From Paraburkholderia aspalathi (GTDB lineage Bacteria > Pseudomonadota > Gammaproteobacteria > Burkholderiales > Burkholderiaceae): 44,602 bases of DNA. Position numbers and translations under genes: made by a program. Each line of letters begins with the position of its first letter. The first letter of the stretch is position 1. Location: positions 1 to 44,602 of the forward strand of contig NZ_FPBH01000052.1 of the NCBI RefSeq assembly GCF_900116445.1, in the 5' to 3' direction. The notes under the pieces were generated by a model. It made no database searches, was not told where the DNA came from, and saw only the letters and a program-made list of their open reading frames with translations. Of this stretch, positions 22,177 to 30,421 are shown piece after piece.

Positions 22177-22765
22177 CAGGCGGCTAGCCCCCGTAGGTTC
22201 TTGCGGCGACGCGAGCCATATAGCCGCGACGAAAAGATCGTCAGGATTTCGACAGGGTCTTCGGTTAGCTGCTGCTCACGGCTGACGTCGGGGACTGCGT
22301 CGAGGATGACGACCTCGACGAGCAAGAATTCGCAGATGCGAAAGAGCAATTCGTTACCAAAGCGCAGAAGGCGGTCTTTCGTGACCAGCACGAGACGCGC
22401 CAGGCGCCCACGAAGACTGTCAGACAGGAGGCGCTGGAGTCCTTTCTTGCGGTAGTTCAGCCCACTGCCCAGATCAGTGATGATCTCGTTATCGGCGAAA
22501 CCCTGCGTCGACGCAGTGGCGCTCGAGCCGTGCCGCCTGCTCCGTCAGCTGTTCGACCTGGTCGTGTGAGGAAACACGGGGGTAGCAGACGGTCTTACCT
22601 GCGACAGCTGGCTCAGCGCGCAAGGTGTCACGCTGGAATCGCCGATGACCGCAGGCGATCCGCCCGAGGGGCATCAATAAGCCCTGTCGATGCCGGTGTC
22701 GCAGCGTGCCCACCGCCAAGCCCAGTTCTGCCGCGGCCTCGCCAATTGACAGAAGTCGCATCCGA
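21925..22765 (-). mobile_element. Internally deleted IS607-family copy 2
   Basis: The same element as at 1637-3866, in the opposite orientation. It keeps the tnpA region (frameshifted), the first 42 codons of tnpB and the right-end 130 nt or so, but lacks about 1.4 kb of tnpB. The deletion joint is a single GGCGGCAAG; the full copy has this 9-mer twice (2362-2370 and 3737-3745), exactly at the two edges of the lost segment. The right-end block GGTTTGTGCACCATTA is conserved. Its presence next to a lone antitoxin gene suggests it replaced or displaced a toxin gene. Confidence 0.85.
22176..22761 (-). pseudogene. tnpA: IS607 serine recombinase TnpA, frameshifted (copy 2)
   Basis: Frame one gives MRLLSIGEAAAELGLAVGTL through CYPRVSSHDQVEQL (the serine motif is present, with A to P in front of it) to HCVDAGF. 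It then moves at about 22497 to a second frame: ITDLGSGLNYRKKGLQRLLS, LVLVTKDRLLRFGNELLFRI and VSREQQLTEDPVEILTIFSS, ending RGLAA at 22176. It is otherwise colinear with the intact copy at 1646-2242. One indel disables it, and the element also lacks tnpB. It could still be mobilised in trans by copy 1 if the ends remain functional. Confidence 0.85.
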
Positions 22766-22826
22766 TATCTCCACTAAGATACCGGGCGTAGGGCCTGGGA
22801 AGCCGTTTGAGCCGCTCGCGCAGGCG

Positions 22827-22846
22827 CGGGCGTAGGGCCCGTTTTT
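22827..22846 (+). terminator. Intrinsic terminator
   Basis: CGGGC (22827-22831), loop GTAGG, GCCCG (22837-22841), then TTTTT (22842-22846): a textbook rho-independent terminator on the plus strand. No plus-strand gene now precedes it closely; the nearest is the antitoxin-like gene beyond the IS607 remnant. It may be the original terminator of that operon. Confidence 0.5.
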
Positions 22847-22922
22847 AACCGCGATGGTCAGGTTTGCGCAGACTCAATGCTTACTGCTGCAAATCCCCTT
22901 CTTACTTGGACTGCTTCGAAAA

Positions 22923-23537
22923 ATGAACCTGGAAATTCTCGATTGGGCAAACAGCCATCATGTCCTTGGCCCGATTGCCCAATTGACAGCGGCGTTGTTC
23001 GCCTTCTTAGCTGTAATTTTATCTCAAATTATGCAAGGCGCCCGTGCGAAGAAAGACATTAACGCAAGGTTCGATATTTTTGAGAGGGATAGCGCAAAAA
23101 AGAGCCAGTTCGACCGAAGAAAAGAGCGATTGGAGAAGGCTGAGGAGATCTTCCTTGAACTTAAACAGGCTTACGCATCCGCTGAAGTTGGAAGGAACGC
23201 GTGGCAATCTGTGGAAGGTGAAAATGAGGAAAGGCGCGGCAAGCTAGAGGCTGCCTTGAGCGAGCACTATCGGATGATTGGAGAGAATCGTCAGCGACGT
23301 TTCAAGGTACAGATGCTCGCAGCTGTATATTTTCCGGAATTCAAGCAGTCGCTTTTACGCTGGACCGATCTGGAGCAACAATGCGACTCAGTTAAGGCCG
23401 CAGTCGAAACTGCTATTGACCTCAGCACATCCGTAAACTTCGTAGAAATTGACGCCGCTACCTTTCTGCTAATTGAGCTGGTGTTGTATCTCGATAGTAT
23501 TTGTCAGGAGATCGCGGAGTACGCAATTTCGGCCTAG
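22923..23537 (+). CDS. Membrane-anchored coiled-coil protein, uncharacterised
   Basis: A 204-aa protein starting MNLEILDWANSHHVLGPIAQ, with one membrane helix (LTAALFAFLAVILSQIM, about residues 21-37). A long charged helical region follows, probably coiled coil: FDRRKERLEKAEEIFLELKQ, SVEGENEERRGKLEAALSEH, SLLRWTDLEQQCDSVKAAVE. Upstream in-frame ATG 22854 would add 23 residues. The gene looks more AT-rich than its neighbours, suggesting separate acquisition. Topology (short N terminus, one helix, large cytoplasmic coil) is like several defence and stress anchors, but no domain is recognised. Confidence 0.65.
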   Translation: MNLEILDWANSHHVLGPIAQLTAALFAFLAVILSQIMQGARAKKDINARFDIFERDSAKKSQFDRRKERLEKAEEIFLELKQAYASAEVGRNAWQSVEGENEERRGKLEAALSEHYRMIGENRQRRFKVQMLAAVYFPEFKQSLLRWTDLEQQCDSVKAAVETAIDLSTSVNFVEIDAATFLLIELVLYLDSICQEIAEYAISA

Positions 23538-24138
23538 ATGTGGACTTGTGCGAAGTCGTAAAACGTTGCGCCGCAAGCTTCGGAAACTTGACACACGTGT
23601 GACGATCGGCACGAAAGCGGCGTCGATTCCGCTGACCGCGCTCGTCAACTGGAGTATCGCTGCCCGCCTTCGAGTCTGCTTGAGAGAACTTTGCCCCATC
23701 GTGCTTCGCTTTCGCGTCCGACTGTTGCTGAATGGTCCAGCGTTGAGTCGCCTCGAGGAGCGCGGCACTGCGAGATCGCGGCGACGAAGCGCCTGAGCGT
23801 GAAGGGCAGGTATTTCTGAAATCCACGGGAAATGGTACGTGAAACGTTTGCGCGACAAGAATTTATCGAGACAGGTGCCGCGTGTCGCGTGAATCCGCGC
23901 TGAGAATTCGACGCTACAAAGCGAAATGACTTCGATTTTTGGGATGTTTTAGGGGCAAAAAAATTCCCAAAATCGCTAAAGTGTTGCCGTTTTGTGCCGT
24001 TAGACAGGCGAGCTACAAGTTTTAATAGCCTCCACAAAAGCACTGGCATCCGTGAATCCCGACGGGGCGCGATTGAAGACCTGCGGAAACTGAGAGTCAG
24101 TAGGTAAATTAGCTGTATCAGCGCGAACAAAAATAGAA
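23538..24138. other. Gene-poor stretch with an inverted repeat
   Basis: No gene is supported on either strand; the open frames here are arginine/serine-rich shadows. The notable item is an inverted repeat at 23933-23975: CGATTTTTGGGA facing TTCCCAAAATCG across about 19 A/G-rich bases. Its position 160-200 nt before the SPFH operon would fit a leader structure or operator, or a remnant of an older element. Confidence 0.4.
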
Positions 24139-25209
24139 ATGGCCATCATTGATTTAGTGAAGTGGAGTGGAAGTCCCAACCTGCTTGCCTGGAAGTTTCC
24201 GTCAGAAGAGCTGTCCACGTGGACGCAACTGGTTGTCAACGAGTCGCAGGAAGCCTATCTCGTACGAGGTGGTGTATACGAGGGGCCGTTTGGCGCCGGC
24301 CGTCATACCCTCAGTACAGAAAACTTGCCGGGACTGCGGACTCTTATCGGAATACCGTTCGGCGGGAAATCGCCGTTCACTGCAGAAGTCTGGTATGTAA
24401 ATCGTGTCACCAACCTCGATGTGCGCTGGGGTACCCCCGATTCGATCCAGCTTCAGGACCCAAAGTATGGGGTCATGGTTCCTGTTCGTGCGTTTGGCCA
24501 ATATGGCGTGCGCATTACCGAACCGAAGAAGTTCCTGCTGAAGCTCGTCGGTACGCTGCCTGGATTCGATGCGGATACGCTATCGGATTACTTTCGCGGC
24601 GTGTTCATCACTCGCATCAAGACGGAAATTGCGAATGCCATTACCCGGGCAGGTGTGTCGATCCTGGAGATCAACACTCAGCTCGATATGTTGTCCGAGG
24701 CGCTAAAGACGTCGCTGTCGGCCGAGATGGCTGAATACGGCGTGGGACTTGCGCAGTTCAACATCCATTCAATCAATGTTCCAGAGGACGACCCTGCGGT
24801 CAAGACGCTAAAGGCCGCCTTGGCGAAGCGCGCTGAAATGGGCATCATCGGTTTCACGTATCAGCAGGAGCGAAGCTTCAATGTGATGGAAACAGCGGCC
24901 GGAAATGAGGGCGCCGCTGGAACGCTAATGGGAGCGGGCATTGGCGTGGGTGCCGGATTCGGTATGGCACCGGCGATCGGTCAAGGCTTCGCACAGATGG
25001 CACAACATGTTCAGCAGCCGGTCTCGCCGCCTCCAGCCCCGCAGTCGCCGCCGCCTGCTACTTCGGCGCCGAGTGGCGCTGCACCTTCTGCGGGAATCGG
25101 CGCGGCGGAGCGGATCCGTCTGTTGAAGGAACTCGCTGAACTGAAGGCCGCTGGGATCCTTAGCGACTCGGAGATCGAGTCTGAAAAACAAAAAATTCTC
25201 GCCTCCTGA
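24139..25209 (+). CDS. SPFH-domain protein with C-terminal SHOCT segment (YdjI-like)
   Basis: A 356-aa protein. The N-terminal two thirds match the 'virion core protein'/YdjI branch of SPFH (band-7) proteins: LVVNESQEAYLVRGGVYEGP, FGAGRHTLSTENLPGL, VWYVNRVTNLDVRWGTPDSI, then an oligomerising helical region (NAITRAGVSILEINTQLDML). A glycine-rich hinge and a proline-rich linker (PPPAPQSPPPAT) lead to a SHOCT-like tail (ERIRLLKELAELKAAGILSD, SEIESEKQKIL). It lacks its own membrane helix, so it should attach to the membrane through partners, as YdjI does with PspA in Bacillus. It is the first gene of a four-gene operon. The SPFH assignment is firm; the pathway is inference. Confidence 0.88.
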   Translation: MAIIDLVKWSGSPNLLAWKFPSEELSTWTQLVVNESQEAYLVRGGVYEGPFGAGRHTLSTENLPGLRTLIGIPFGGKSPFTAEVWYVNRVTNLDVRWGTPDSIQLQDPKYGVMVPVRAFGQYGVRITEPKKFLLKLVGTLPGFDADTLSDYFRGVFITRIKTEIANAITRAGVSILEINTQLDMLSEALKTSLSAEMAEYGVGLAQFNIHSINVPEDDPAVKTLKAALAKRAEMGIIGFTYQQERSFNVMETAAGNEGAAGTLMGAGIGVGAGFGMAPAIGQGFAQMAQHVQQPVSPPPAPQSPPPATSAPSGAAPSAGIGAAERIRLLKELAELKAAGILSDSEIESEKQKILAS

Positions 25210-25216
25210 TATCAAC

Positions 25217-25906
25217 ATGAATATTCGAAATCATCTTGCCGCAGCGGCGGTCGTGGTGGCGCTAGCGTCGCTCGCTATTCTTTACCTCCTCGTGCCGGCA
25301 GATAAGCAATCGACGGCGACCATCGCAAGTATCCTGGCCGTTGCTTTTTCCTTGGGTTCACTCATTTACCTGCCAAGCGCATTCGCGCCTGCGGTGAAGA
25401 CGCAAGCGGCACGCCTTGCTGGCGTCGGCCCGATGGGCGTAACCACGGTGTGTACGCTCATCTTGTCTCTGGCGGCGTTGGCGGCAGGCCTCTCGAACCT
25501 CCCGTCCATCGCATGGGCGTTGCTGGTTCTCGCCCTGGCGTCGTTGATGGTTGGTATTTTGTTGACCAACGTCACGCGCAAGGTCGTGGATGATGTGCAG
25601 ATCATACAAGAGAAGGATGATCGGTACCGCGTCTGGACCAACGCCCTTAACGAGGTGGCGCTCGCAATGAGCGATGAGGCACTAAAGACCCGTTGTAAGC
25701 AGATTGCGGAGGAATTCCGCTATGCGCCTTCGGCGCGCGCGATTGATGCCAAGGGCGAAGCGTCGCACGTGGTTACCGCCATTTCTGCCTTACAGGCGAG
25801 TGCCGGACAGGGCGATGCCGCTGATATTGCGTCGAAGCTGAACTGGTTACAGGCAAAGGTTGCAGCGCACACGTCAGCCCTGATTGCGCTTCGTTCACAC
25901 GCTTGA
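25217..25906 (+). CDS. Multi-pass membrane protein of the SPFH operon
   Basis: A 229-aa protein with four predicted membrane helices: HLAAAAVVVALASLAILYLL (about 6-25), ATIASILAVAFSLGSLIYL (about 34-52), VTTVCTLILSLAALAAGL (about 75-92) and IAWALLVLALASLMVGILL (about 98-116). A soluble helical domain follows (VVDDVQIIQEKDDRYRVWTN, LNEVALAMSDEALKTRCKQI). It starts 7 nt after the SPFH stop, so it is translationally coupled. It could be the membrane anchor or partner of the SPFH ring. I do not recognise a family. Confidence 0.75.
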   Translation: MNIRNHLAAAAVVVALASLAILYLLVPADKQSTATIASILAVAFSLGSLIYLPSAFAPAVKTQAARLAGVGPMGVTTVCTLILSLAALAAGLSNLPSIAWALLVLALASLMVGILLTNVTRKVVDDVQIIQEKDDRYRVWTNALNEVALAMSDEALKTRCKQIAEEFRYAPSARAIDAKGEASHVVTAISALQASAGQGDAADIASKLNWLQAKVAAHTSALIALRSHA

Positions 25907-25974
25907 ATTGAGTCGAACACGGGCTCAGTCATTGTTTCGTCAGAAAGAATAAACAGACCAATTGCGGGGAAAGT

Positions 25975-28233
25975 ATGGAAGGCGGGGAATTGAAGCTAGT
26001 TTGTAGCGGTTGTGGCGCCAGTCTGGAATATTCAGCTGGCGCGCGCGCGTTGAAGTGTGTGTATTGCGCGGCGGTTACGGAAATTCCGCGTGCGGACGAC
26101 GAAGAGGTCGACGCGGCGCCGGACCAGGTTGTCACCTTAACGGTCAGTCGGAATCAGCTTGAAGACGCCGTTTTTCAACATCTGGCTGAAGGCAAATACA
26201 CCCCGGACAATCTTCTTGAGCATGCAACCTTCACGAAGATCGAGCAGTTCTTTGTGCCGGCGTACGCTTTCGCGGGTAGTTACGAGGCTCAGTGGACTGC
26301 GAGTTTTGGATACGACCGTACCGAGCACTACACGGACTATGTGCGCGACAGTAAAGGTAATTCACGGCCTGTAGCGAGGACCAAGACGGTAACGGACTGG
26401 CGTCCGGTGAACGGTACGGATACAGGCGATTTCAGCGTTCTCACCTACGGGGGAGCACGGTTGAATGATTCAGCGTTGAATCTCACCACTCGACTTGTCG
26501 AGCGCTGCCGTATGGGCGGGGAGGTTGTGGACTACAGCGCCTCGTTCACCAGCGGATTTGAGGTGGAAGCGTACGGAATTCGGCCGAATGACGCTTACAC
26601 GGGGCGGGGCGAAGCCCTGGTCAACAACGTCATTGAAGCAGGCGTCATGCGCCACGCACAGGGCGATCGTCAGAAAGATTGGCATTGGAAGGCGACTACG
26701 CGCAAACAGTCGTCTCGCGTACTGATTCCTGTGTGCCACGTTGTGTACGAGTTTCAAGGCCAAGCCTATAACGTGTGGACTGACGGCACTTCTACCCAGA
26801 ATCTCGTGGCAGACGCTGCTCCTGAAGATCACTCACGTAAGCACGCGGTTCGCATCGGTTTCGTACCGTCGGCTGCGGCCGCTATCGGGGCCGTGGTTGC
26901 TCTCAGCTGCGCGAGTGGCCGTATCAGCAACATGCCGGAGAGTTCACTCTTGTGGGTCGGCCTCGCTGGTTCATTGCTTTACGGTGCACTTCGCCGCCAA
27001 GCTATTCTCTCTTACTCGCTCAAGCTGCGAAAGGCGATCCTCGCCCAGCGCAAGCTCGACACCGCAAATACGTCCAACCTGGAAGAGAGCGAGCGCCTGA
27101 AGATGGTCGAAGCATGCAAGCGCCCCGACCGCTCGTGGTTTGCGGGCACAGCAAAAGACGCTGTGATTCTCCCACTTGCCTCGGTCATTGCGCTTTCGGC
27201 AGTTGTCACGCCTCTGCTGCACGAGAAGCTAAACGAGCATCGCGAGCGACAGTACGCCTCGGTAGAGTCACCCGTCGATCAGACTGCTGCGACGCAAAGC
27301 GAGGCGTTGAGCCAACCGACCACCGCACAGGTTCAGAACGCAACTCAGGTCGCCGATGCTACACCTCGGCCGCAGACTCAACAGCCCACCGCGGCTTCTG
27401 AATCGGCTCAAGTAACCGATGTAGCTGCCTCTACGACGAATGAGGCGCAAACGCAGCCAGCAGTTCAGCAGGCCAACACAAATCAGGAACCGGCGGCGCC
27501 GCAAACGGCTCCGGTTGCTTCGACATCGGTGCAGGTGAATCTCCCGCAGCCGGTGCTTGCAGTACTGAGCGCTGCCGCGCAAAACGACTGGACGTCTGTC
27601 GATGCCAGTGCCGACAAACTGGGGCAAGGCGGAATGCAAAGCGCCGTGCACCGCGATCGTGCCGCTGCGCGCGCAGCCAACATCGAAGGAAAGGCGGCTC
27701 TACAGGCGAACAACTATACCGGGGCGGTAGACGCGTTTCGCCGCGGGGTTGCCGCCGACCCAGCCGATATCGAGTTACTGAATAACCTCGGCTATGCGTT
27801 CGAAGAGGGAGGGCAGCAGCAGGACGCGATAGATACGATTTCGAATGTGCTGAACCGTGTTCCGCGCCGCACCGCGGCATGGGCCAATCTTGCGAGCAGT
27901 CTGGCAGAAAGCGGCCATTTGCCGGAGGCCAAGGCAGCCCTGAGCGTTGCGGTCCACTATACGGGCAATCGTGACCGCACATTGGCGTTCCTGCAAGAGC
28001 AGGCCGCAACGGGACGCTCAGACGCAATCCGGCAGATGAGCGCGGCGGTATCCCAGCAGGCGTTGAACATTCCAGTTGTTGGACCCACAGCCGTCAATAT
28101 GCAGGTAAGGCAGAGCGCCCCAGTGGCGCGTCCGGCCGGTCGGGAGCAGTCGTCGCAGGGCGACGCGGCTTATGTACGAAGCATGAACCAGCAACTCGAA
28201 CAACAGCTAAAAGATCTCGGCCAATCAAAATGA
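25975..28233 (+). CDS. Zinc-ribbon / membrane / TPR fusion protein
   Basis: A 752-aa mosaic. Residues 10-31 form a zinc ribbon (CSGC...CVYC) like the one often misannotated as primosomal protein N'. Residues about 50-290 are a beta-rich domain with KIEQFFVPAYAFAGSYEAQW and VLIPVCHVVYEFQGQAYNVW, also seen in zinc-ribbon membrane proteins of the YdjG kind. Three membrane segments follow at about 299-318, 326-343 and 395-415. Next is a Q/T/A-rich linker (about 430-520), then a TPR domain (about 570-690) with ALQANNYTGAVDAFRRGVAA and ELLNNLGYAFEEGGQQQDAI. GGGG 25967-25970 precedes ATG 25975. The likely role is an envelope scaffold joining cytosolic SPFH to a periplasmic TPR; this is inference. 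Confidence 0.8.
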   Translation: MEGGELKLVCSGCGASLEYSAGARALKCVYCAAVTEIPRADDEEVDAAPDQVVTLTVSRNQLEDAVFQHLAEGKYTPDNLLEHATFTKIEQFFVPAYAFAGSYEAQWTASFGYDRTEHYTDYVRDSKGNSRPVARTKTVTDWRPVNGTDTGDFSVLTYGGARLNDSALNLTTRLVERCRMGGEVVDYSASFTSGFEVEAYGIRPNDAYTGRGEALVNNVIEAGVMRHAQGDRQKDWHWKATTRKQSSRVLIPVCHVVYEFQGQAYNVWTDGTSTQNLVADAAPEDHSRKHAVRIGFVPSAAAAIGAVVALSCASGRISNMPESSLLWVGLAGSLLYGALRRQAILSYSLKLRKAILAQRKLDTANTSNLEESERLKMVEACKRPDRSWFAGTAKDAVILPLASVIALSAVVTPLLHEKLNEHRERQYASVESPVDQTAATQSEALSQPTTAQVQNATQVADATPRPQTQQPTAASESAQVTDVAASTTNEAQTQPAVQQANTNQEPAAPQTAPVASTSVQVNLPQPVLAVLSAAAQNDWTSVDASADKLGQGGMQSAVHRDRAAARAANIEGKAALQANNYTGAVDAFRRGVAADPADIELLNNLGYAFEEGGQQQDAIDTISNVLNRVPRRTAAWANLASSLAESGHLPEAKAALSVAVHYTGNRDRTLAFLQEQAATGRSDAIRQMSAAVSQQALNIPVVGPTAVNMQVRQSAPVARPAGREQSSQGDAAYVRSMNQQLEQQLKDLGQSK

Positions 28234-28913
28234 AGAATCGTATTTTTTACGGGAAATCTATCCTCGTTGGCACCATTGTGGCCTCGTTGGCCGGCTGCGC
28301 GGCGCCGGATGGGAGCGGACCGTCGAATGCAGCTACCCAGGGGGTGGTCGGAGCGGGCGTCGGAGCCATTGCTGGTCTCGTACTCTGCAAGGCAGTGGGT
28401 GGATCTGACGTGGCGTGCAGAAATGCGGCGGTGCTTGCCGGTGCCGCAGGTGCTTATATCGGCTGGCGCCATGGTAAGGAGCAAGACCTTGCTCAGGCCA
28501 AAGCTCTCGAGCAGTCGTTGCACAGTGCAGGCGTACCCGTGATAACTGACACAGCTAACCTCAACAAAGCTGATGGCTCGGGCAACGCGCAGACTGTCAC
28601 CGCCTGGAAAGGGACAACAGTGGGATTGCCCAAGAGCATGCTCGCCGCAAAGAGCCCTGATTTGCAGAAGAGCGTGGAGTTGAGCGGTCAGTTGGCCGCG
28701 TCACGATCGGAGCCATGCCGGGTACTCGTGTCGGTCCCAGACGCGGACAAGGCAGAGGTCCTTGCGTGGCTGAGCAACGGAATGCACGCACCTGGTCCGA
28801 ACGCGAAGCAGGCACCGGAAATCAAGATGGTGGCCGCGAAACCTGGAGCAATACCTTTTCTCCGAGTCGAGCCAGTCGACCAGCAGCAATTCAGTAACGG
28901 ATCTGTTGCCTAG
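28230..28913 (+). CDS. Glycine-zipper lipoprotein
   Basis: A 227-aa protein whose ATG overlaps the previous stop (ATGA). The N terminus has a lipoprotein signal ending in a lipobox (VASLAGCAAP, predicted cysteine 22). A glycine-zipper segment (GVVGAGVGAIAGLVLC, AAVLAGAAGAYIGW) probably inserts in or spans the outer membrane, and a soluble domain follows. Two further cysteine positions (LVLCKAVGGSDVACRN) could form a disulphide. It is the last gene of the SPFH operon. It would place the outermost part of the system at the outer membrane or in the periplasm, giving an operon that reaches from the cytosol to the outer membrane. Confidence 0.8.
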   Translation: MKNRIFYGKSILVGTIVASLAGCAAPDGSGPSNAATQGVVGAGVGAIAGLVLCKAVGGSDVACRNAAVLAGAAGAYIGWRHGKEQDLAQAKALEQSLHSAGVPVITDTANLNKADGSGNAQTVTAWKGTTVGLPKSMLAAKSPDLQKSVELSGQLAASRSEPCRVLVSVPDADKAEVLAWLSNGMHAPGPNAKQAPEIKMVAAKPGAIPFLRVEPVDQQQFSNGSVA

Positions 28914-28948
28914 GTAGCTCTGTCAGTTCGTATCGAGATCGGGACGGT

Positions 28949-28966
28949 CGGCGCTTTGCGGCGCCG
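28949..28966 (+). terminator. Hairpin after the lipoprotein gene
   Basis: CGGCGC (28949-28954), loop TTTGCG, GCGCCG (28961-28966), 36 nt after the stop, flanked by partly complementary bases (GGT/TGCC). There is a weak T-rich stretch afterwards (CCATTTGTTTC). It is a plausible terminator for the SPFH operon. Confidence 0.45.
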
Positions 28967-28969
28967 TGC

Positions 28970-29745
28970 CTACCATTTGTTTCAACGTGCACAAATCTGC
29001 TCATGCGGGCTGTCTTCGCAGGGCAAACGGTTGTCCCTGCTGAGAGGTGCGGCATTATCGCCGCCACCAAAGGTGCCGTTCGCACTCTGGTGCGGCAAGC
29101 CGCTCCGGGTGGCGAGCCAATGCTCGCGTATCACGCCTCTGTACGCTGCGTGAACGCTGCGCCAGGCGGTCGCACGCGATTCCCGGCCTTCCTTGCAGGT
29201 AGCTCGAGGGCGTGATGACCGCCCCGCACCGGAACACGGACAGCCGCGTTCGGGCGTGGCGGACGTTCAGTCAACTTCTGCCCGCGACGGGCGATCACGC
29301 CCGCCGCAGCAGTATGCACACTCCAACCTCGTCGCGATGCGAACTTGACCGCACCGATGGTCGACGTGTAGGCCGGATCAATCCTGATCAGTTCGACGCC
29401 TGCACGGAAGCACTTCGTGCCGATATTTTGCATAGAGCAGTCCAGAGAGCATGCGTGCCCCCTTCGGGCCAAGCTGCGCGATGGCCTTCTTCGCCGTGAA
29501 GTCCAGGTCTTCGGCGACTACTGGATTACGCGCTTCTTTCGCACACACTACCGCTTCCTTCAGCGCGCCAGAAAGCACGGCATTACGCTGGCCTGAGGAC
29601 GCATCCTCGCGCAGCAACGGAAATCGACGGGTGCGCAGCTGGTTGCCGAACGTGTCTGTTTCGGTGACGGCGAGGTGGTCGACATTGAAGTCGATCCCAA
29701 CGGCGCCGTGCGCGACATCCAGCGTGATCTTCTGCGCGGGCTGAT
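28970..29745 (-). pseudogene. TnpB fragment of an IS607-family element (copy 3)
   Basis: The C-terminal half of the same TnpB type as at 2242-3865. In succession on the minus strand: GAVGIDFNVDHLAVTETD (RuvC I), LLREDASSGQRNAV, VVAEDLDFTAKK (RuvC II), ARMLSGLLYAKYR, then after a frameshift CFRAGVELIRIDPAYTSTIG and AAGVIARRGQKLTERPPR. The right-end DNA resembles copy 1 (GCAGATTTGTGCACG). tnpA, the N terminus of tnpB and the left end are missing. This copy shows that the 4 extra bases at 3545-3552 and the TAG at 3067 in copy 1 are lesions of that copy. Confidence 0.8.
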
Positions 29746-29761
29746 GATTGAAGGGTATTCA

Positions 29762-30000
29762 ATCGTAACCTGTAGCTGCTGTAAGAGGCGCATAGGCCCG
29801 AAGGGCCTGGAAGGCTTGCGAATAAGAGAATGGGCCTGCTTTGAGTGTGGCGCGTATCATCACCGCGACATTAACTCGACAGACAACATTCTCGCGGCGG
29901 GTCGTCGCCGTCTTGCAGAAGGAATCCCCGTCCTTCCCGCGCCTGGCGCGGCAGCCGCAGACTGGGGCCCGGGAGGACGTCAAACACAATCGGAGCGTTG
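29762..30000 (+). pseudogene. C-terminal fragment of an IS200/IS605-type TnpB
   Basis: The plus-strand frame contains CSCCKRRIGPKGLEGLRIRE, WACFECGAYHHRDINSTDNI and LAAGRRRLAEGIPVL. This is the standard C terminus of IS200/IS605 OrfB/TnpB: a zinc ribbon followed by the third RuvC aspartate (RDIN). HHRDIN in place of the usual HDRDIN may be a change. The start of the gene is missing; at about 29745-29762 the sequence turns directly into the opposite-strand fragment of the other TnpB family. The coding-like part ends near 29950-30000, and the frame remains open to 30166 without recognisable homology. Confidence 0.75.
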
Positions 30001-30004
30001 GCGC

Positions 30005-30421
30005 ATGAAGCGCTGCCCCATCATCGGGGACGGCCCCCCATCGCAATTAGCCGAGAGGAGATTCATGCGCCCCGACTGCTTATCAACCTTGTGGATCGGT
30101 TCTGTAGTCCGCTATGTCGACCAAATGCTGCTGCTGACTCGCTCCGCGCTGGCGTTGACGGATTGAGGTCGGCAGTCACGAACTACGTGCAAGCGGGAAA
30201 TGCTTCAGGGAGATAGGATGGACATCCTGCTCCACGAGCTGGAACGGCTGCAGCGGCTAATCAATAGCTAACCCAAAGAACCGGAATCGTTAACGCCCTG
30301 CCGTTAAGCATGTCCCACGTCTTCCAGCCTGCGATCATGGTGTCGCCATCCGTGGTGCGTTCAAAAGACCAGCAGCTTTTACTGTGCTTTTGCGGCGGAT
30401 TGTCGCAATCCTCTCGTTAAC
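30005..30421. other. Intergenic stretch
   Basis: I see no gene. The first part may be the right end of the IS200/IS605 fragment (AGCCGAGAGGAG at about 30050). The rest shows no frame with a ribosome site or a familiar product on either strand. Confidence 0.35.

Noticed and set aside
22783..22839. Direct repeat CGGGCGTAGGGCC (22783-22795 and 22827-22839) as a target duplication
   Set aside because: The two copies do not flank the IS607 remnant, and IS607 makes no duplications. The second copy is part of the terminator hairpin.
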